From Gordonia iterans (lineage in GTDB: Bacteria; Actinomycetota; Actinomycetes; Mycobacteriales; Mycobacteriaceae): DNA of 64,000 bases. The notes beneath the pieces are model-generated. The model ran no database searches and was not told the DNA's origin. It worked only from the letters and a program-made list of their open reading frames with translations. The stretch lies in assembly GCF_002993285.1 (NCBI RefSeq), contig NZ_CP027433.1, positions 2,108,001 through 2,172,000 of the forward strand. Direction: 5' to 3'. The number at the start of each line of letters is the position of its first letter. Within the stretch, counting starts at the first letter, position 1. A program made the translations under genes and the position numbers. Shown piece by piece: positions 19,116 through 25,963 of this stretch.

Positions 19116-19646
19116 TCACGCATCTCCATTCTCGTCGGCGGGCTGGGTCGCATCCGCGGCGGCGGCGTCGGTCAATCCCATCGCGGCCAGGACCTTCTCC
19201 GGGTGCCGGGTGGAGACCAGCCAGTACGGAGTCGGATCATCGGGGTCGTCGAGCACCAACAGGACCATCGGTTTGATCCACGAGCGGTACACGAGGAACG
19301 CGGCCGGGTCGAGCTGGCGGCCCATCGCCGCGCTGCGCGCCGACGGCGGAACGGAGGCGCCGCGGGCCACCACGTCGGCCGGCAGCAGCGCCTTGTGTGC
19401 GTGGAGGGTGCCGTCGGCGTCGACCCGGATCCGCATGCGGCTCATCGAGAAGAGCAGCCAGGCGACGAGCACCCCGAGGACCGGGTAGAAGGCGAAGCTC
19501 CAGGACTGAAGGTAGGCCGCGAGCTGCGCCTGATAGCCGAGCAGGGCGACCAGGCCCGCGCCGAAGAGCCACCACCACAGGGGCACGGTCAGGCGTTCGG
19601 AATACCTGTCGGCGGCGGATGCAGAGGTGGATTCGGAGTCGCTCAC
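19116..19646 (-). CDS. DUF3093 membrane protein
   Basis: The 176-residue protein counts from the GTG at 19646. Two membrane helices near the N-terminus ([22 protein letters not shown] and [18 protein letters not shown]) precede a cytosolic domain with [16 protein letters not shown] near the end, typical of DUF3093 (Rv2698-type). No function is known. It is divergent from dut, with 111 bases between. Confidence 0.85.
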   Translation of the reverse strand: MSDSESTSASAADRYSERLTVPLWWWLFGAGLVALLGYQAQLAAYLQSWSFAFYPVLGVLVAWLLFSMSRMRIRVDADGTLHAHKALLPADVVARGASVPPSARSAAMGRQLDPAAFLVYRSWIKPMVLLVLDDPDDPTPYWLVSTRHPEKVLAAMGLTDAAAADATQPADENGDA

Positions 19647-19745
19647 ATCGGACAGCCTACTGACGTGGCGAGCGTCACCGGCCACGCGGAGGGGCCCGGT
19701 GGCACCACGCGCGCCGGGGTCGGTCGGGGTCCGGCGCGCGCCGAG

Positions 19746-19751
19746 TACGCT
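19746..19751 (+). promoter_or_regulatory. -10-like hexamer (TACGCT) for leaderless dut
   Basis: TACGCT is followed after exactly 6 bases by the GTG chosen for dut. It supports that start and suggests a leaderless message. Confidence 0.35.
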
Positions 19752-19757
19752 GCGGGT

Positions 19758-20273
19758 GTGACTTCCGCCCAGAACTCCTGCGCTCCGCTGCACACCTGCC
19801 CTCCGCTGCGCGTGGTCCGACTCGACCGCGACCTCCCGTTGCCCGCTCGCGCGCACGACGGTGATGCGGGCATCGACCTGTACTCCACCACGGACCTGGA
19901 GCTCGCTCCGGGCCGCCGCCAGCTGGTGGGCACGGGCATCGCCGTCGCACTGCCGCACGGCACCGTCGGCCTGGTGCACCCGCGCTCGGGCCTCGCGGCT
20001 CGGGCCGGACTGTCGATCGTCAATGCTCCCGGCACCGTCGACGCCGGGTACCGCGGAGAGATCAAGGTGTGCCTGCTGAACACCGACCCCGAGTCGCCCA
20101 TCGTGATCGCGCGCGGGGACCGCATCGCCCAGTTCCTGGTGCAGCGGGTCGAACTGCCCGAGGTGGTCGAGGTGGACGAGCTCGACGAGACCGCGCGCGG
20201 GTCCGGAGGCTACGGCTCCAGCGGCGGACATGCGCTTCTGACCACGCCCACCGGCGACGACACGGAAGGCTGA
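19758..20273 (+). CDS. dut: Deoxyuridine 5'-triphosphate nucleotidohydrolase (dUTPase)
   Basis: The enzyme splits dUTP to dUMP and pyrophosphate, keeping uracil out of DNA. All five trimeric-dUTPase motifs are present in order: [45 protein letters not shown] and [10 protein letters not shown]. From the GTG at 19758 the protein is 171 residues; the first 17 ([15 protein letters not shown]) are extra relative to the 154-residue mycobacterial enzyme, so a later start is possible. It is followed 3 bases later by the DUF3710 gene, clearly one operon. Confidence 0.93.
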   Translation: MTSAQNSCAPLHTCPPLRVVRLDRDLPLPARAHDGDAGIDLYSTTDLELAPGRRQLVGTGIAVALPHGTVGLVHPRSGLAARAGLSIVNAPGTVDAGYRGEIKVCLLNTDPESPIVIARGDRIAQFLVQRVELPEVVEVDELDETARGSGGYGSSGGHALLTTPTGDDTEG

Positions 20274-20276
20274 ACC

Positions 20277-21131
20277 ATGGCGACTAAGCATCGGATCGGC
20301 GACACCGCCGGACCCTACGATCTGAACGACCTGGAGACTCCCGCCGCAGATCTGGCGAACTCGCATCTGGACCTCGGATCGGTGCTGGTGCCGGTCGTCG
20401 AGGGCGGTCAGGTCACCGTCGAGATGTCGGCCTCGCACGAGCCGGAGGCGGTCTATCTGGTGACGCCGGTCGGCCGCATCGGCGTGCTGGCGTTCGCGGC
20501 GCCGCGCAGCGACGGCCTCTGGCGGGAGGTGGTCCGCGAGTTGGCCGACTCGCTCACCGCGGAGGGCGCCGACACGTCCATCGAGGACGGGCACTGGGGT
20601 CGCGAGGTGATCGCGAAGGTGCCCGGCGGCGAGCACCGGTTCATCGGCGTCGACGGTCCCCGGTGGATGGTCCGCTGTGTCGCCAGCGGTCCGGACGGCG
20701 ACAGCGCCCAGCTGGCCCAGCTCGCCCGCGCGGTGCTGGCCGAGACCGTCGTGCGCCGGGGCAAGGAGCCCTACCCGCCGCGCGAGGTGCTTCCGCTCGT
20801 GCTGCCGCCGGTACTCGCCGAGCAGGTCGCCGCGGCCCAGCAGCAGATGGCCGAGCAGGCGGGGATCTCGCCCGAGGGATCGGCCGCGGCGTCCTCGCTG
20901 GCCGACGCGCCGGTCCGGGACGAGGTGATCCCCGGAGGCGCGGTGGATCAGGCGGCCGCGGCCACCGTGTTCACCGACGACGAAGCGCTCAGCGGCGACG
21001 AGACGGTCGACCCCGACGAACTGGCCGGCTCCGCGACCGAGTCCGGGGACGACGAGGCCGACCCGGCTCCGGCGCGCTCGACCGGATCGGCGATGCAGCG
21101 CCTGCGCGGCCGGCGTCGCCGGCGGCGCTGA
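20277..21131 (+). CDS. DUF3710 family protein
   Basis: This 284-residue conserved actinobacterial protein (Rv2696c-type) follows dut with 3 bases between stop and start. The core has YDLNDLETPAADLANSHLDLGSVLVP and GREVIAKVPGGEHRFIGVDGPRWMVR, family hallmarks. The C-terminal 90 residues are acidic and end in a run of Arg (RRRRRR), which could bind nucleic acid or RNA. No activity is known. Coupling with dut suggests a housekeeping role. Confidence 0.85.
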   Translation: MATKHRIGDTAGPYDLNDLETPAADLANSHLDLGSVLVPVVEGGQVTVEMSASHEPEAVYLVTPVGRIGVLAFAAPRSDGLWREVVRELADSLTAEGADTSIEDGHWGREVIAKVPGGEHRFIGVDGPRWMVRCVASGPDGDSAQLAQLARAVLAETVVRRGKEPYPPREVLPLVLPPVLAEQVAAAQQQMAEQAGISPEGSAAASSLADAPVRDEVIPGGAVDQAAAATVFTDDEALSGDETVDPDELAGSATESGDDEADPAPARSTGSAMQRLRGRRRRRR

Positions 21132-21167
21132 GCGGGCCGGGCACCTGCCCCTGACCGGTCGCTCGCT

Positions 21168-21881
21168 CTACCCGCCGTCGCCGGTGAGCGAGCGCCACGC
21201 GCTCAGGCACGCCCGGCCCAGGCGGTGTTCTCGGGGACCCCACTCGGTCAGCGGCGACTCCACGAGTGCGGCGCGCGGTGCGGCTTCGGCCCACGAGCGG
21301 GCCACCGCGATCGGGTGCAGCGGATCGTCCGGGGCCCCGACGACGGCCATCGGGACGGTCAGGTGGGCGATCTGGTCCGGCGTCGGTGCGGGGTAACGTG
21401 CGGCCGTCCTCAGCTGCCCGACCAGGTCCCGGGCGGCGAGAGCTCGCCATGAGCGGCTCAGTTCGGCGGCGAGCCATTCGGGACTGCTCGCCGCCATCGC
21501 GGCGACGGTCGGCTCCAGTCCGTCGCGCTCGATCGCGTCCGCGGTGAGCCGGGCCGACAGCGCCGCCAGCGAGTCGCCGGCCGGTCCTGACCACGGGGGG
21601 AGCGCGGCGAGCACTCCGGCGCAGTCGGCGCCGCGCCGATCGAGCACCCAGCGCACTGCGACGACGGCCCCGATCGAGACCCCGCCGACGACGATCTGCT
21701 GGCCGTCCGCCCGAGCCTGGGCGGCTGCGTCGTCGAGTGCGGTCGTGTAGTCCTCGATCAATCGAGCCGTGGGGGGCAGCGCGCGCAACGCGCCGCCGGC
21801 CGCGGCGACCGCGGGACCGAACGATCTCCGCAGGTAGTCGTCGTCCGAGCCGGTGCCGGCCATCATGATCACGGTGCGCAT
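21168..21881 (-). CDS. Alpha/beta-hydrolase family protein
   Basis: The 237-residue protein has the triad of a small alpha/beta hydrolase: nucleophile elbow GGVSIGAVV, Asp in VVGAPDDPLHP, and His in WGPREHRLG. It corresponds to Rv2695c in the syntenic M. tuberculosis segment. The substrate is unknown. The start is taken at the ATG at 21881 (MRTVIMMAG), since upstream sequence in frame does not look like protein. It is divergent from the OB-fold gene with 63 bases between. Confidence 0.75.
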   Translation of the reverse strand: MRTVIMMAGTGSDDDYLRRSFGPAVAAAGGALRALPPTARLIEDYTTALDDAAAQARADGQQIVVGGVSIGAVVAVRWVLDRRGADCAGVLAALPPWSGPAGDSLAALSARLTADAIERDGLEPTVAAMAASSPEWLAAELSRSWRALAARDLVGQLRTAARYPAPTPDQIAHLTVPMAVVGAPDDPLHPIAVARSWAEAAPRAALVESPLTEWGPREHRLGRACLSAWRSLTGDGG

Positions 21882-21944
21882 GAGAGCCTCGGCGGCGCGG
21901 CGTAGAGTGTGGAGGTCGACCACATCGATACGCGGGAGGACGTC

Positions 21945-22343
21945 ATGGGCACGCCGGGACTGATGAAGCGCCTGGGCCGACTGCTCACCGAGGATCTGGA
22001 CGCGCTCGACTCCGACCGGATCGAGCGCGAATGCCACACCGAAGGCGCACAGCGGGCCAAGGACTGCCGCCGCGGCGACGAAGTCACGATGGTCGGCGAA
22101 CTCCGTGCGGTGCAGACCTGTGCCAAGAGCGCGCTGCGGCAGTCCGGGGGACGCGGAGGCGGTGGCGTAGTCGCCGAGTTCTTCGACGGCAGCGACACGG
22201 TTCTGCTCAAATGGCTCGGGCGGAGCCGGATTCCGGGTATCGAACCCGGTCGCCGGATCACCGTGCGCGGACGCGTCGCCACCGTCGACGGGATGAAGGT
22301 CATCTACAACCCGTACTACGAACTGCACTCAACTCAGGAGTGA
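21945..22343 (+). CDS. OB-fold nucleic-acid-binding protein
   Basis: This 132-residue protein (Rv2694c-type) carries an OB-fold tRNA-anti-like domain. Visible strands are EVTMVGELRAVQTC, VVAEFFDGSDTVLLKWLG, and GRRITVRGRVATVDGMKVIYNPYYEL. It has a helical acidic N-terminus. It should bind single-stranded nucleic acid; the partner is unknown. The ATG at 21945 follows GGGAGGA by about 5 bases. Its 3' end overlaps the convergent membrane-protein gene by 15 bases. Confidence 0.82.
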   Translation: MGTPGLMKRLGRLLTEDLDALDSDRIERECHTEGAQRAKDCRRGDEVTMVGELRAVQTCAKSALRQSGGRGGGGVVAEFFDGSDTVLLKWLGRSRIPGIEPGRRITVRGRVATVDGMKVIYNPYYELHSTQE

Positions 22344-22763
22344 CACGCCCGCCGTGACGAGGGCGGCCACCTTCACCACTTCGAACGCCACGTACCAGAG
22401 ATGCGCCGTGCTGCGGTGCTCGGGCACGTTGTCAGGATCGGCGAGGACGGCGTCGGTGCGTCTGGACAGCGCCGGGCGCACCCCGGCGACCTGAATCACC
22501 AGTGCGCCGACCGCGACGCCGAGTCCGGCCGTCGCGCCGGTCGGCCAGCCGCCGCCGGCCGCGGCGATCGCGATCAGGGCGATCGCGATCACCGCCTCCA
22601 CCGAGTTCAGCGCCCGGAACACCAGGCGCCCGATCCCGAGTCCCAGCGGAATCGTGATGTGCGGTGCGCGGAACTTCAGCGGCGCCTCGATGAACGAGAT
22701 CGCCACCACCATGCCGAGCCAGAGGAAGACCAGCGCCGAGCCGACCGCGACAGCGGTGCTCAC
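22329..22763 (-). CDS. Small four-helix membrane protein coupled to hmp
   Basis: The 144-residue, very hydrophobic protein has about four helices: ALVFLWLGMVVAISFIEAPL, a second near VEAVIAIALIAIAAAGG, a third near LGVAVGALVIQVAGV, and a last near FEVVKVAALVTAGVSL. The layout resembles DUF4149/TMEM205-type proteins, but I do not recognise it firmly. Its GTG start overlaps the hmp stop as GTGA, so it is translated with the nitric-oxide dioxygenase. A conserved-looking HLWYVAFE near the end could bind a cofactor. A role in NO or redox stress is inferred from context. Confidence 0.7.
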   Translation of the reverse strand: MSTAVAVGSALVFLWLGMVVAISFIEAPLKFRAPHITIPLGLGIGRLVFRALNSVEAVIAIALIAIAAAGGGWPTGATAGLGVAVGALVIQVAGVRPALSRRTDAVLADPDNVPEHRSTAHLWYVAFEVVKVAALVTAGVSLLS

Positions 22764-23938
22764 TTGCGCCCGCCCACCCGGATCAGTTCCGGGCCGAAGG
22801 TCTCGTAGTGGATCCGGTCCTCGGGGAGGTCCTTGTCCAACAGGGCGCCGCGGACGGAACTGAGGAAGCCCGCCGGGCCGCACAGCAGTGCGACGGTGGC
22901 CGGGTCGATGCTGATCTCGTCCAGGGACATCTGGCCCACCCGCGCTCCGTCGCCGGCGTCGTAGCCGTTCTCATACCACTGCTGCAGGGTCGCGGTGGGC
23001 AGTTGGCCGACGAGTTCGGCCAGCTCGCCGCGGTGCGGCTGGCGCGAGCGGGAGCGGTCGGCGTGCAGGACCTGGACCGGCCGCGGGTCTCCGGTCTGGA
23101 CCAGGTGGTGCAGCAGGCCGATCACCGGGGTGCAGCCGATCCCGGCGGAGGCCAGCAGCAGCGGCGCATCGCCGTCCGGCAGCGAGAGATCGCCGAACGG
23201 GGTGCTGACTCGCAGTTCGTCGCCTTCGAAGACCCGCTCGTGCAGATGGGTCGAGACCTCGCCGTCCCGCTTGACGGAGAACCGCCAGCGCGCATCGTCG
23301 GGCGAGCCGGTGAGACTGTACTGGCGGATCTGTCGAGCGCCGTCGTCCAGCGGGACCTGCACCGAGACGTACTGGCCCGGGGCGAACGACGGCAGCGGGT
23401 CACCGTCGCCGGTCAGGGTGAACGACACCGCATCCGGGCTGACCTGTTCGCGGGCGACGACCCGGGCGGTGCGCCAGACATCGCCGGGCGCCACCCCGGC
23501 CGCGGCGTACAGCTCGGACTCGCGGCCGATCAGCACGTGGGCCATCTCCCAGTAGAGCTCGTCCCATGCGGCCGCCACCTCGGGGGTCACCGCCGGGCCG
23601 AGGACCTCGACGATCGCGGCGAACAGGTGCTCGTGCACAATCGGGTACTGCTCGGCGACGACGCCCAGCGAGGCGTGCTTGTGCGCCACGCGCTCGATGA
23701 TGATCCGCTGCTCCTCGGGGTCGGGATGCAACTGCAGGCGGGCGAAGGCGGCGATCGATCCGGCCAGCACCTTGGGCTGCGTGCCGATCTGCTGGTTGGT
23801 CCGGTTGAACAGATCGTCGAGCAACTCCGGGTGCGCGGTGAACATCCGGTGGTAGAAGTTCGGCGTGATGTCGTCGAGGGCGCCTTCGACGGCGGGCAGG
23901 GTCGCCGCGAGCACGTCGCGGGTCTGGTCGGAGATCAT
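22760..23938 (-). CDS. hmp: Flavohaemoprotein, nitric oxide dioxygenase
   Basis: The 392-residue enzyme turns NO plus O2 into nitrate with NAD(P)H. An N-terminal globin domain (about 1-140) has the proximal haem His in AHKHASLGVVAEQYPIVHEHL. The ferredoxin-reductase-like FAD domain has RQYSLTGSP. The NAD domain has ASAGIGCTPVIGLLHHL and CGPAGFLSSVRGAL. The start ATG overlaps the stop of the NsrR-like regulator gene (ATGA). Length and domain order are normal for Hmp. Confidence 0.94.
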   Translation of the reverse strand: MISDQTRDVLAATLPAVEGALDDITPNFYHRMFTAHPELLDDLFNRTNQQIGTQPKVLAGSIAAFARLQLHPDPEEQRIIIERVAHKHASLGVVAEQYPIVHEHLFAAIVEVLGPAVTPEVAAAWDELYWEMAHVLIGRESELYAAAGVAPGDVWRTARVVAREQVSPDAVSFTLTGDGDPLPSFAPGQYVSVQVPLDDGARQIRQYSLTGSPDDARWRFSVKRDGEVSTHLHERVFEGDELRVSTPFGDLSLPDGDAPLLLASAGIGCTPVIGLLHHLVQTGDPRPVQVLHADRSRSRQPHRGELAELVGQLPTATLQQWYENGYDAGDGARVGQMSLDEISIDPATVALLCGPAGFLSSVRGALLDKDLPEDRIHYETFGPELIRVGGRK

Positions 23939-24474
23939 CGTGGATTCCTGTTCTCTGCGGTGGGGCTGCGATCGCGGCCGGTGACGGTCGCGTCGGCCCG
24001 TGCCCGTTCGGCACGGGAGTCGGTGGCGGCCGGAAAGGCCGGGTACAGCAGGAGCGCTGCGGAGTCCTCGGCGAGATCGGCGACGGTGAGCGCGTCCAGG
24101 CTCTCGAAGAACGCCTGCTGGGCGCGGGCCAGCGCACCGCGGAGGCGGCAGTCGGCCCGGAGCGGACACGGCCGGCCGGCCGGGCCGGCGCCGCCGTCGC
24201 AGTCGACGACGGGGCCGGCGCCCTCCAGTTCGCGGGTGACCCAGCCGACGCCCGCGGTACGGCCGAGAGCGGTGATGCTGAGGCCGCCGCCGCGCCCGCG
24301 CCGCGCGTGCACCACGCCGATCTCGGACAGCCGACTGACGACCTTCGCAACGTGGGTGTGCGGCACAGCCAGCTCCTCGGCGAGGCCGCAGCTCGTGTGC
24401 GTCCGGTCGCCGGAACCGGCCGCCAGGCGCATCAGCACGCGGAGGCCGATGTCGGTGAAGCGGGTCAGCTGCAT
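23935..24474 (-). CDS. nsrR: Rrf2-family regulator, NsrR-like
   Basis: This 179-residue winged-helix regulator opens MQLTRFTDIGLRVLMRLA, the usual NsrR/Rrf2 start, with the recognition helix around HTHVAKVVSRLSEIG. Three Cys residues (92, 103, 109) in the CDGG...RPCPLRADC loop can hold a [4Fe-4S] cluster that senses NO. The spacing C-x10-C-x5-C is wider by five residues than the usual C-x5-C-x5-C. Its position immediately before hmp, with a 4-base overlap, supports NO control of hmp. Confidence 0.88.
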   Translation of the reverse strand: MQLTRFTDIGLRVLMRLAAGSGDRTHTSCGLAEELAVPHTHVAKVVSRLSEIGVVHARRGRGGGLSITALGRTAGVGWVTRELEGAGPVVDCDGGAGPAGRPCPLRADCRLRGALARAQQAFFESLDALTVADLAEDSAALLLYPAFPAATDSRAERARADATVTGRDRSPTAENRNPR

Positions 24475-24491
24475 GCATCGATCAGAACATA

Positions 24492-24512
24492 ATCGGTATC
24501 GCCGATGCGCAT
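24492..24512. promoter_or_regulatory. Candidate NsrR operator upstream of nsrR-hmp
   Basis: ATCGG-N5-CCGAT (24492-24506) overlaps a second palindrome, ATGCGCAT (24505-24512), about 18-38 bases before the nsrR start. A TATGTT hexamer on the minus strand lies just downstream as a possible -10. Autoregulation by NsrR is common; the site itself is a guess from symmetry. Confidence 0.35.
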
Positions 24513-24592
24513 TTGAGTGGGCAAGCTCTCACAGGACGAAAGTCCTTGTGGGGCAGGGTTTTCAGGCCTGGATTCGGGGGCGAGTGCGCCGG

Positions 24593-25255
24593 TCAGGACG
24601 GCATGCGCATCACGCGCTGCAATTCCTTCTCGGCTTCTTCCGGGGCGATGAACACGAGCTCGTCGCCGCCCTCGATCGGGTCGTCGGGGAGCGGGACGAT
24701 CACCCGCTTGCCGCGGATGATCGTCACCAGGGCGACGTCGCGGGGCAGTTGCAGCCGCCGGACCGCCTTGCCTGCCAGCGGGGTGTCGTCGGGCAGGGTC
24801 AACTCCACCAGATTGGCCTGCCCCTGCCGGAACGTCATCAGGCGGACCAGATCGCCGACGCTCACCGCCTCCTCGACGAGGGCGGCCATCAGCCGCGGTG
24901 TGGAGACCGCGACGTCGACGCCCCAGTCCTCGTTGAACAGCCATTCGTTCCGGGGATCGTTGACGCGGGCGACGACGCGGTTGACCGCGAACTCGGTGGT
25001 GGCGAGCAGGCTGACCACCAGGTTGACCTTGTCGTCGCCGGTGGCGGCGATCATCACGTCGAAGGTCTGCAGTTCGGCCCGCTCGAGGTCCTGCAGCTCG
25101 CAGGCGTCGGCGTGGATCCAGTCCACCTGAGGCAGGGCGTCGGCGTCGATCGAGCGAGGGTTGCGCTCGAAGAGCGTCACCTGATGTCCGGCCCCGGTCA
25201 GTTCCCGGGCGATGGCCCGGCCCACGGCGCCGGCACCGGCGATGGCCACCTTCAC
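24593..25255 (-). CDS. ceoC: RCK potassium-channel regulator subunit CeoC (TrkA family)
   Basis: The 220-residue protein has a Rossmann NAD-binding domain (KVAIAGAGAVGRAIARELTGAGH, acidic end of strand 2 at LFERN). A C-terminal TrkA_C domain follows (VELTLPDDTPLAGKAVRRLQLPRDVALVTIIRG). Such proteins gate K+ transporters in response to nucleotides. Its length equals that of M. tuberculosis CeoC. The GTG start overlaps the ceoB stop. No TrkH/TrkG membrane subunit is present in the window. Confidence 0.88.
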   Translation of the reverse strand: MKVAIAGAGAVGRAIARELTGAGHQVTLFERNPRSIDADALPQVDWIHADACELQDLERAELQTFDVMIAATGDDKVNLVVSLLATTEFAVNRVVARVNDPRNEWLFNEDWGVDVAVSTPRLMAALVEEAVSVGDLVRLMTFRQGQANLVELTLPDDTPLAGKAVRRLQLPRDVALVTIIRGKRVIVPLPDDPIEGGDELVFIAPEEAEKELQRVMRMPS

Positions 25256-25923
25256 GAGTCGGCTCCTTCGGCCGGAGGCAGCGCGGCGGCCGCGCGTGCC
25301 TGGTCCAGATGCGCGGCCAGGGCGGCGGCGAACACCTCGTCGCCGGCCTGCAGCACGCTGCGCGGTTCGGGCAGCACGGGCGCGCCCATCCGGTGCAGAA
25401 AGGCGATCCGCGCGCCGGTGAGTTCCTGGAACTTGCTGCAGCTGACGCCGTACCACTCCTCGTGGAGAGCCAACTGCGCGATCACCAGGGAACCGCTGGG
25501 GTCGTTCCAGAGGGGCGTCCGCGGGGTCTCGCCGAGCATGGTGATGAATCGCTCGGTGGTCCACGGGACCGTCGCCACCGTCGGGATGCCGAGCCGCTCG
25601 TACACAGCGGCGCGCTTCGCATCGTAGATCCGCGCGACCACGCGCCGGACGCCGAAGATCTCGCTGGCCACGCGCGCGGCGATGATGTTCGAGTTGTCGC
25701 CGGACGACACCGCGGCGAAGGCATCGGCGGTCTGGACGCCCGCGCTGATCAGCACGTCGCGGTCGAAGCCCATGCCGCAGATCGTGGATCCGGTGAAGTC
25801 GTCGCCGAGCCGGGTGAACGAGGCCGGGTCGCGGTCGACGACCACGACGTGGTGGCCGCGCCGCGACATCGCAGTGGCCAGGCCCGCCCCCACGCGGCCG
25901 CAGCCCATGATGATTACGCGCAC
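25252..25923 (-). CDS. ceoB: RCK potassium-channel regulator subunit CeoB (TrkA family)
   Basis: This 223-residue paralogue of CeoC has the same layout. The nucleotide fold is RVIIMGCGRVGAGLATAMSRRGHHVVVVDRD with FVAVSSGDNSNI-like downstream strands (AFAAVSSGDNSNI). The C-terminal regulatory domain is more diverged (ALHEEWYGVSCSKFQELTGARIAFLHRMG). CeoB and CeoC probably form a hetero-ring. It is divergent from the KimA-type transporter with only 40 bases between starts, which suggests shared control. Confidence 0.88.
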   Translation of the reverse strand: MRVIIMGCGRVGAGLATAMSRRGHHVVVVDRDPASFTRLGDDFTGSTICGMGFDRDVLISAGVQTADAFAAVSSGDNSNIIAARVASEIFGVRRVVARIYDAKRAAVYERLGIPTVATVPWTTERFITMLGETPRTPLWNDPSGSLVIAQLALHEEWYGVSCSKFQELTGARIAFLHRMGAPVLPEPRSVLQAGDEVFAAALAAHLDQARAAAALPPAEGADS

Positions 25924-25951
25924 CCGATGGACGTTACTCGCAGAGTGCGCC

Positions 25952-25957
25952 TACTGT
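25952..25957 (+). promoter_or_regulatory. -10-like hexamer (TACTGT) for leaderless kimA-like gene
   Basis: TACTGT ends 6 bases before the GTG at 25964. With only 40 bases separating the divergent starts, both promoters must overlap. Confidence 0.4.
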
Positions 25958-25963
25958 GGCGGA

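Noticed and set aside
22808-25627. A 939-codon plus-strand frame across hmp, nsrR and ceoC
   Set aside because: Antisense shadow. The minus-strand genes have clear family motifs and overlapping start/stop codons.
25924-25963. c-di-AMP riboswitch controlling the KimA-type gene, as in Bacillus
   Set aside because: Only 40 bases separate the divergent start codons, far too few for a riboswitch, and the gene looks leaderless.
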